Position numbers and translations under genes: made by a program. DNA of 42,031 bases from Pseudomonadota bacterium (GTDB taxonomy: Bacteria; Pseudomonadota; Gammaproteobacteria; Burkholderiales; Burkholderiaceae_E): NCBI GenBank assembly GCA_023388075.1, contig JAEWGX010000031.1, forward strand, positions 1-42,031, given 5' to 3'. A model generated the notes under the pieces. It was not told where the DNA came from, did no database searches, and saw only the letters and a list, made by a program, of their open reading frames with translations. Shown here piece by piece: positions 36,466 through 42,031 of this stretch; within the stretch, counting starts at the first letter, position 1, and each line of letters begins with the position of its first letter.

Positions 36466-37865
36466 GGCCCCGTGCCGCGCAGGTGGGCGAGGTTGTCGGC
36501 CACGTAGCGGTCCGGCACGCCCACCAGGACGAAGCGTCGGACCAGGTCGCTCGCCGCGGCGCTTTGCGGATCGGCCAGCGCCTTGCGCAACTGGGCCTTG
36601 TCGACCCGGCCCCAGCGCTCGGTGTAGCACATCATGTCGGCATCCTCGTACGCGCCCCAGACGGTGCGGTACATGAACTCGGTCTCGAGATGGTCGCCCT
36701 TGTCCGCGGTGATGCGCACCACCGTGTTCAACACGAGCCGCCCGACGCCATGGCACCACGACCCTTCCGGCTCGCCGGCGGGCGCGAGCGCTTCCGGATG
36801 CCGGACGTAGGTGAGGTACTTCTCCCAACGGAGGTCGTCGAGCCTCGCCGGCTCGCGATCCAGCGGATTGCGTCGCATCAGGTAGTGCTTCCACAACGCC
36901 GCGTCCGCGAAGTGGCGCGTTCCCTCCCCGAACAGCTCCAGGTACTCCGCCGGTCGCATCTCGCCGCCGCCGGGCGGGTTGGGCGGATTCACCTCCAGGT
37001 TGCCGCAGCGCGCGTAGATCGCAGGCTGGCCCGGCGCCACGCGCTCCACCTCCGACACCAGCAGCGGCTTGTCCGGCATCAGCATGAAGGCGTCCGAGCA
37101 GATCGCGCCGGAGAACGCCCCGTCCTTGAACGGCAGCGGCACGCTGGCGTCGCAGCAGGCGAACCAGGCATCGGGCGCGACCCACCGCTTCGCGCCCCAC
37201 ACCTGGTAGAAGTTGAAGTCGACGCCCACCGCGGGTGTCGCCCGGCCGCGCCGGGTGAGGTAGTGCTCGAACTGCCCGTAGCCGCAGGCGATGTCCAGCA
37301 CCGGCAGCGCCGCCTGATCCATCCTCTGCACCAGCGCCATCGCCGACAGGTAGCGCGGCATCACGAAGCGGTTGAGGAAGTATTCCGAGAGGTACGGATT
37401 GTTGCCGGAGCGCTTCGAGTAGAAGAAGTCGAAGACGTCCTGGGCTCGCGTGTCCTTGCGCTCCAGCAGGCTGCGCAGGCCGGCACGGGTCTGCGCGAGC
37501 CCGGCCTTCTCGCCCAGGCCGACCGGCCAGACGTGCGCCCGGGTGAGGCGGCCCTGCAGCGGATAGCGGCGCGGAAACACCAGGCATTCCATGAGCGCCT
37601 CGGTGGTGACCCCGCGCTCGATGTCCGCGACCAGCTTCTCGGTCCGCGGCCCGGCATGGATCACCCCGTCGTTCCAGTGCGAGATGATGCCGATCTCGCC
37701 CTTCATGAGCACCGGCACGTCGTCGAGCACCGGATACTTGCTGCAGCCGCAGGCGAGGATGCCGTAGTGCCCCTGTCCGGGAGGCGAGGGTTGCGGCTTG
37801 AAGCTCAGGCCTCCCGCACAGAAAGGACACCGGAGGATCGAGAGGAACTCTTCGAATTGGGTCAT
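36462..37865 (-). CDS. Class I SAM-dependent methyltransferase with N-terminal Trm112-like zinc motif
   Basis: A 467-residue protein. The N-terminus has a Trm112-like zinc-ribbon pattern (Cys13 and Cys16 in LRCPFC; Cys39 and Cys41 in ACGCSKYPVLDDVPVL). The SAM-binding motif I is VLDIACGYGQFEHYL (189-203), then GVDFNFYQVWGAKR and FKDGAFSGAICSDAFMLMPD, in the order of a class I methyltransferase. Long flanking regions (70-185 and 300-467) are not recognised. Methyl acceptor unknown; similar proteins occur in polysaccharide or small-molecule pathways. It lies alone, tail to tail with dnaE2. Confidence 0.8.
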
Positions 37866-38012
37866 CGTGTGCGTCCGGGAGACACACGCCTGCCCGCGGC
37901 GCGCTGAGGCGCCGTGCCTTGTCTACGGGCGGCGTGCGCCCATGATAGCGGCGCCTCGCGCGTTTCGGGGGAGGCGCAAGCCTGGAACGGCCTCCCAGGG
38001 GCGAGGCTGATG

Positions 38013-39269
38013 CTAGCGCGCCACGCTCGGCTCCGACAGGCCGTGCTGCAGGTCGGCACAGATGTCCGCCGGGGACTCGAGCCCCACGGCCAACCGCAAG
38101 AGGCCCTCGGTGATGCCGGCCGCCTCGCGCAGCGCCGGTTCCATGCGGCCATGGGTGGTGCTGGCCGGATGGGTGATGGTGGTCTTGACGTCGCCGAGGT
38201 TCGCCGTGATCGACAGCATGCGGCAGCCGTCCACCACCCGCCACGCGTTGGCGCGCGCGCTCTCGCGGGTCTCGCCGCGCACCTCGAAGGCCAGCACGGG
38301 GCCCGCGGCAAGCTGCTGGCGCCGCGCGATCGCGTACTGGGGATGGCTTTCCAGGCCCGGATAGAGCACGCGGGACACCTGGGGCTGCCGCTCCAGCCAG
38401 CGCGCCACCTCGAGCGCGTTGGCCGATTGCTGGCGCATGCGCAGCGGCAGCGTCTCCAGCCCCTTCGCGAGCACCCACGCGTTGAACGCGGAAAGCGTGG
38501 GGCCGCCGAAGCGAAGCACCGGCTCGAGCTTCTGCTTCACGTAGTCGTGCCGACCCAGCACGGCACCGCCGAGCACCCTGCCCTGCCCGTCCAGGTACTT
38601 GGTTGCCGAGTGAACGACGATGTCGGCGCCGAGGTCGATCGGCCGCTGCAGCGCGGGCGTGCAGAAGCAGTTGTCCACCACGAGCAGCACGCCGCGGCGG
38701 CGGGCGAGCGCGGCGAGCGCAGCGAGGTCCACCACCTCGGTGGACGGGTTGGAAGGCGTCTCGACGAACAGGAAGCGGGTGGTCGGCTCGATCGCCGACT
38801 CCCAGGCGGCGAGGTCCGTGAGCGGCACGTAGCTGGTGCGCACGCCATAGCGCTCGAAGAGCGCGAAGAGCTGCACCGTCGTGCCGAACACGCCGCGCGA
38901 GCTCACGATGTGATCGCCGGAGGCGGTGAGGCTCAGCACCACCGACTGGATCGCCGACATGCCGGACGCGGTGGCCAGGCACGCCTCGGCGCCCTCGAGC
39001 GCCGCGAGCCGGTCCTGAAAGAGGCGCACCGTCGGGTTGCGGAAGCGGGAATAGATGTAGCCGTCGATCTCGTTCGCGAACTTGGCGGCGGCGTTGGCCG
39101 CGCTGGTGTGCACGAAGCTGGAGGTGAGGAACATCGGCTCGGTGTGCTCGCCGTACGGCGTGCGATCGAAGCCGGCGCGGACTGCCCGGGTCTCGAGGTC
39201 GAATTCCGGGTCGGCACCGAGGCCGTCCGGGCTCGAGTCGTCGCGCGAAGGTGTGGAAGATGCGTTCAT
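38013..39269 (-). CDS. metZ: O-succinylhomoserine sulfhydrylase
   Basis: A 418-residue PLP enzyme of the Cys/Met-metabolism family that makes homocysteine directly from an O-acylhomoserine and sulfide. Landmarks: SRFRNPTVRLFQDRLAALEG, ATASGMSAIQ, VDNCFCTP and the PLP lysine Lys224 (HSATKYLDGQGRVLGG). The family usually begins about 20-25 residues before LAVRAG/TRAVRAG, which favours the ATG at 39269; an in-frame ATG at 39317 adds 16 unconserved residues but has better AAGG spacing. A SAM-II riboswitch and promoter lie upstream, so it should be shut off when SAM is plentiful. It follows purF on the same strand. Confidence 0.93.
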   Translation of the reverse strand: MNASSTPSRDDSSPDGLGADPEFDLETRAVRAGFDRTPYGEHTEPMFLTSSFVHTSAANAAAKFANEIDGYIYSRFRNPTVRLFQDRLAALEGAEACLATASGMSAIQSVVLSLTASGDHIVSSRGVFGTTVQLFALFERYGVRTSYVPLTDLAAWESAIEPTTRFLFVETPSNPSTEVVDLAALAALARRRGVLLVVDNCFCTPALQRPIDLGADIVVHSATKYLDGQGRVLGGAVLGRHDYVKQKLEPVLRFGGPTLSAFNAWVLAKGLETLPLRMRQQSANALEVARWLERQPQVSRVLYPGLESHPQYAIARRQQLAAGPVLAFEVRGETRESARANAWRVVDGCRMLSITANLGDVKTTITHPASTTHGRMEPALREAAGITEGLLRLAVGLESPADICADLQHGLSEPSVAR

Positions 39270-39322
39270 GATCCTGGCCGGCGCCTTGCCGGCAATGTCG
39301 AATCCCGCCTGCGCCATGGCAT
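39266..39322 (-). other. Possible 18-codon leader ORF overlapping the metZ start
   Basis: An ATG at 39322 preceded by AAGG opens an 18-codon frame (MPWRRRDSTLPARRRPGS) whose TGA overlaps the ATG at 39269 (ATGA). If metZ starts at 39269, its own AGGA is too close to the start, and translation could depend on this upstream frame. If metZ starts at 39317, this is only an out-of-frame coincidence. Confidence 0.3.
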
Positions 39323-39400
39323 GCGGCCTTGGAGGCCGGAAGCCACGGGAAGATTCCGATCAGGGAAAGACAGCAGGCAGGACGGGCGTGAACGCCTTCG

Positions 39401-39457
39401 CCCCACGGTTTAGCTGCATTTCTTACGCGCTCGCAAGCCGGGACAAATCAGCGCACT
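39401..39457 (-). ncRNA. SAM-II riboswitch in the metZ leader
   Basis: Read on the minus strand, this stretch follows the SAM-II aptamer almost base for base as I recall it from the crystallised example: GCGCTGATTT, then TTGCGAGCGCG, then AAATGCAGCTAAA. P1 forms six pairs, TGCGCT (39455-39450) with AGCGCG (39431-39426). The pseudoknot strand GCAG (39417-39414) pairs with TTGC (39436-39433), and one position is a G-C pair where the reference has a wobble. It lies between purF and metZ, and SAM-II commonly controls metZ, metA or metX. A hairpin GGCG-TTCA-CGCC follows at 39396-39385. Binding of SAM should lower metZ expression. Confidence 0.88.
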
Positions 39458-39460
39458 GCC

Positions 39461-39489
39461 ACTATACCCTATTCCTGCACCGCGGAAAA
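39461..39489 (-). promoter_or_regulatory. Candidate metZ promoter
   Basis: TATAGT (39466-39461, minus strand) is a good -10 element, with TTTTCC (39489-39484) as a weak -35 at 17 bases. Transcription would start near 39455, exactly at the first stem of the SAM-II aptamer. The -35 lies inside the last codons of purF, so metZ has its own promoter. Confidence 0.55.
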
Positions 39490-40992
39490 CTTGAGGTTCA
39501 TCTGGTTGCGGTCCGCGTCCTCGCTGCGCGCGCGCGGACGACGACGCTCGTCCTCGATCCGGTCGAGATACTCCGGGGTGATGTCGCCGGTCACGTAGAC
39601 GCCGTCGAAGCAGGAGGCCTCGAACTCCTTCACTCTCGGGCCCGCGTCGCGCACCGCGCGCTTCATGCCGTCGATGTCCTGGTAGAGCAGCGCGTCGGCC
39701 CCGATCGCCACGCGGATCTCCTCGTCGTCGCGGCCGTGGGCGATCAGCTCGTCGCGCGTCGGCATGTCGATGCCGTAGACGTTCGGGAAGCGGATCGGCG
39801 GCGCGGCCGAGGCGAAGTAGACCTTGTTCGCGCCGGCCTCGCGCGCCATCTGCACGATCTCGCGCGAGGTGGTGCCGCGCACGATCGAGTCGTCCACCAG
39901 GAGCACGTTCCTGCCGCGGAACTCGATGCTCATCGCGTTCAGCTTCTGGCGCACGGACTTCTCGCGGACCGCCTGCCCCGGCATGATGAAGGTGCGGCCC
40001 ACGTAGCGGTTCTTGATGAACCCCTCGCGATAGTCCAGGCCGAGCCGCATGGCGAGCTGCATCGCCGACGGCCGCGAGGTGTCGGGGATCGGCATCACCA
40101 CGTCGATGTCGCCGAGCGGCCAGGCGGCACGGATCTTCTCGGCCAGGCTCTCGCCCAGCTTGAGGCGCGCGTCGTACACCGACGTGCCGTCGAGTACCGA
40201 ATCCGGGCGCGCGAAGTAGACGTACTCGAAGATGCAGGGCGTGAGCCGCGAATCGGACGAGCACTGCTCGCTGTAGAAGTTGCCGTCGAGGTCGACGAAG
40301 ATCGCCTCGCCTGGCGCGACATCGCGCACGAAGTGAAAGCCCGATCCCTCGAGCGCGACCGACTCGGAGGCGATCAGGTACTCGGTGCCGTTGTCGGTCT
40401 CGGCCACGCCGTAGCAGAGCGGGCGGATGCCGAAGGGGTCGCGAAATCCCAGCACCCCGTAGCCCGCGATCTCCGCCACGCAGGCATACGCGCCACGCAC
40501 GCGCTGCTGCAGGGCGGCCACCGACTTGAAGATCGTCGCCGGATCGAGCGACACGCCCTCGGCATGCGCCTGCAGCTCGTTGGCGAGCACGTTGAGCAGC
40601 ACCTCGGAATCCGAATCGGTGTTGATGTGGCGACGGTCGAGCCGGAACATCTCGTCCATCAGCTCGGCCGCGTTGGTGAGGTTCCCGTTGTGGGCGAGCG
40701 TGAGACCGAACGGGGCGTTGACGTAGAACGGCTGCGCCTCCTCGTCGTTCGAAGCCGATCCGGCGGTGGGATAGCGCACGTGCGCGATCCCGGAGCGCCC
40801 CGCCAGCGCCCGCATGTTCCGCGTGCGGAACACGTCGCGCACCAGCCCGTTGCCCTTCTGCATGCTGAACGCGCGCCCGTTGCTGGTCGCGATCCCGGCC
40901 GCGTCCTGGCCCCGGTGCTGCAGCAGCAGCAGCCCGTCGTACAGCAACTGGTTGACCGGGCTACGGGACACGACCCCGAGGATTCCGCACAT
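39469..40992 (-). CDS. purF: Amidophosphoribosyltransferase
   Basis: A 507-residue enzyme for the first committed step of purine synthesis: PRPP plus glutamine to phosphoribosylamine. The N-terminal glutaminase begins MCGILGVVS, so Cys2 becomes the catalytic N-terminal cysteine without a propeptide, followed by LLLLQHRGQDAAGI. The PRPP-binding loop is NVLLVDDSIVRGTTSREIV. This propeptide-free, cluster-free form is the E. coli type. It lies 85 bases after cvpA, as in E. coli. Confidence 0.97.
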   Translation of the reverse strand: MCGILGVVSRSPVNQLLYDGLLLLQHRGQDAAGIATSNGRAFSMQKGNGLVRDVFRTRNMRALAGRSGIAHVRYPTAGSASNDEEAQPFYVNAPFGLTLAHNGNLTNAAELMDEMFRLDRRHINTDSDSEVLLNVLANELQAHAEGVSLDPATIFKSVAALQQRVRGAYACVAEIAGYGVLGFRDPFGIRPLCYGVAETDNGTEYLIASESVALEGSGFHFVRDVAPGEAIFVDLDGNFYSEQCSSDSRLTPCIFEYVYFARPDSVLDGTSVYDARLKLGESLAEKIRAAWPLGDIDVVMPIPDTSRPSAMQLAMRLGLDYREGFIKNRYVGRTFIMPGQAVREKSVRQKLNAMSIEFRGRNVLLVDDSIVRGTTSREIVQMAREAGANKVYFASAAPPIRFPNVYGIDMPTRDELIAHGRDDEEIRVAIGADALLYQDIDGMKRAVRDAGPRVKEFEASCFDGVYVTGDITPEYLDRIEDERRRPRARSEDADRNQMNLKFSAVQE

Positions 40993-41077
40993 GCCTTCCT
41001 GTCCTTGCGTCTATGTCACCGGGCAGCGCCCGGCCGCGCCCGGTCCGGGCGGCCGCCCCGGAATCCGGATCCTGCCC

Positions 41078-41569
41078 TCAGCCCCTGCGGGGTGCCGCCG
41101 GCAGCCACGGCCGTGCCGCCTCGACCAGCGTCTCCAGCAACGGTCGCGCGGCCGCTTCCCGCCAGGCCGGCGCCTGCGAGAAACCGAGCCGGTGCGCGAC
41201 GACCGCCACCACCAGGACGATCAGCGCCGCCCGGGCCACGCCAAGTGCCGCCCCCAGCACGCGATCCACGCCGGCGAGCCCCACGGAGCGCGCCCCCTTC
41301 AGGAAGAGCGCCCCGGCCATCCGCACCACGATGAACGTCAGCAGGAACGCGGCCGCGTACAGCACCCAGACCGGCAAGCCGGTGATGTCCAGCTCCCGCG
41401 CGATCAGCATGCCGCCGAGCGGCGCGCCGATGATGCCGAGCACCCACGCCGCGAGGCCGAACACCGTGCGGATCATGCCGCGCCAGATCCCGAGGCCGGT
41501 GGACACGAGCGCCACCACGATGACGAACCAGTCCCATGAGGTCAGCGGCGGGAGCACACCCTCGGTCAT
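41078..41569 (-). CDS. cvpA: CvpA family membrane protein
   Basis: A 163-residue inner-membrane protein with four hydrophobic helices. The opening SWDWFVIVVALVSTGLGIWRGMIRTVFGLAAWVLGI is the CvpA signature (the D in helix one and WRG-FG after it). CvpA is named for colicin V production in E. coli and is linked to purF in many bacteria; its molecular job is unsettled. The ATG at 41569 starts the family domain; the longer upstream frame is basic and overlaps the preceding spacer. Confidence 0.92.
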   Translation of the reverse strand: MTEGVLPPLTSWDWFVIVVALVSTGLGIWRGMIRTVFGLAAWVLGIIGAPLGGMLIARELDITGLPVWVLYAAAFLLTFIVVRMAGALFLKGARSVGLAGVDRVLGAALGVARAALIVLVVAVVAHRLGFSQAPAWREAAARPLLETLVEAARPWLPAAPRRG

Positions 41570-41631
41570 GACAGCCGGCCTGTCGAACGCAACGCACGGG
41601 CGCGTCGGCTCTGCAAGGCAGCGAACCCGTG

Positions 41632-42031
41632 CTACAGCGCAATGATCGCGGCGGTGACGCCGGCACGCTTGAGATCCTGCTGCGCGCGCTCGGCATCCTG
41701 CCGCGTGGGGAAGGGCCCGACGCGGACCCGGATCCAATCGCCCTGCGCGGTCTTGACGGTCTCCTGGTACGGCCGCAGGCCGGCCTGCACCGCGCGGTCC
41801 GACATGTTTCGCGCGCTCTGGACGTTGCTGTAGGCGCCGATCTGCACCAGGAACTTGCGTTGCACAGCCGGCGCGGCCCCGGCGGTGGCCTTGCTGTCGG
41901 CCCGCTCGATGAGACGCGCGATCACGTCCGGCCCGTCGTCGCTCCTGGAAGGGCGCGCCGGCTCCTTGGCGGCACCGCCCCCGGCGGCCTTGCTGCTCGC
42001 GCTCGCGCCGGCGCCGGACGCGGGGCCGGCG
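41632..42031 (-). CDS. dedD: SPOR domain protein, DedD-like (5' end outside the window)
   Basis: The C-terminal part of a protein with an SPOR domain, about 133 codons visible and open to the right edge. An Ala/Gly/Ser/Lys-rich linker is followed by the domain: FLVQIGAYSNVQSARNM, GLRPYQETVKTAQGDWIRVR and VGPFPTRQDAERAQQDLK. SPOR domains bind denuded septal peptidoglycan; DedD helps cell division. The E. coli order folC-dedD-cvpA-purF supports the name. It ends 62 bases before cvpA. Confidence 0.88.
   Translation of the reverse strand, partial: AGPASGAGASASSKAAGGGAAKEPARPSRSDDGPDVIARLIERADSKATAGAAPAVQRKFLVQIGAYSNVQSARNMSDRAVQAGLRPYQETVKTAQGDWIRVRVGPFPTRQDAERAQQDLKRAGVTAAIIAL

Overview
The window is a GC-rich bacterial chromosome segment from a proteobacterium, most likely Betaproteobacteria (Burkholderiales-like). 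Three things point there: the dedD–cvpA–purF–metZ gene order, LexA boxes of the CTGT-N8-ACAG type (Alphaproteobacteria use a different box), and a tripartite tricarboxylate transporter with a periplasmic TctC/Bug protein. No rRNA, tRNA, CRISPR array, complete insertion sequence or prophage was seen. Genes are dense and often overlap by 1 to 4 bases.

Layout. (1) 1-1470, minus: SDR dehydrogenase, acyl-CoA thioesterase and the start of pyrG. (2) 1776-4863, plus: ETF-ubiquinone oxidoreductase and the two subunits of a 3-oxoacid CoA-transferase. (3) 5018-5410, minus: a small RRM RNA-binding protein with a glycine-rich tail. (4) 5944-9087, plus: lexA-imuA-imuB behind a promoter that overlaps a LexA box. 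(5) 9193-14843, minus: TRAP transporter dctPQM, then glutathione-dependent formaldehyde detoxification (class III ADH, S-formylglutathione hydrolase) with a PEBP/YbhB protein. (6) 15366-20172, plus: valine catabolism (mmsA, acyl-CoA dehydrogenase, 3-hydroxyisobutyryl-CoA hydrolase, mmsB). (7) 20144-23248, minus: tctCBA. It diverges from a plus-strand trio (TauE-like exporter, muconate-cycloisomerase-like enolase, TauD-like dioxygenase) that ends at 26122. (8) 26124-27884, minus: YbaL-type cation/proton antiporter, divergent from an SMP-30/gluconolactonase. (9) 29174-29366: decayed fragment of an NhaB antiporter. (10) A winged-helix/TPR regulator divergent from a cupin. (11) LysE exporter and D-2-hydroxyacid dehydrogenase, minus. 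(12) dnaE2, plus, with its own LexA box. (13) 36462-42031, minus: methyltransferase, metZ with a SAM-II riboswitch leader, purF, cvpA and a dedD-like SPOR protein.

How the genes work together. Electrons from the acyl-CoA dehydrogenase reach ubiquinone through ETF and the ETF-QO of region 2, so regions 1, 2 and 6 form a short- and branched-chain acyl-CoA theme. LexA controls a mutagenic translesion machine whose genes are physically split: imuAB lie with lexA and dnaE2 lies about 24 kb away, each part under a LexA box. The tct/TauE/enolase/TauD block looks like an uptake-and-catabolism locus for an unidentified carboxylate.

The two most notable sequence-level observations are the SAM-II riboswitch in front of metZ and the split SOS mutasome. 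No gene here looks like a wholly undescribed system.
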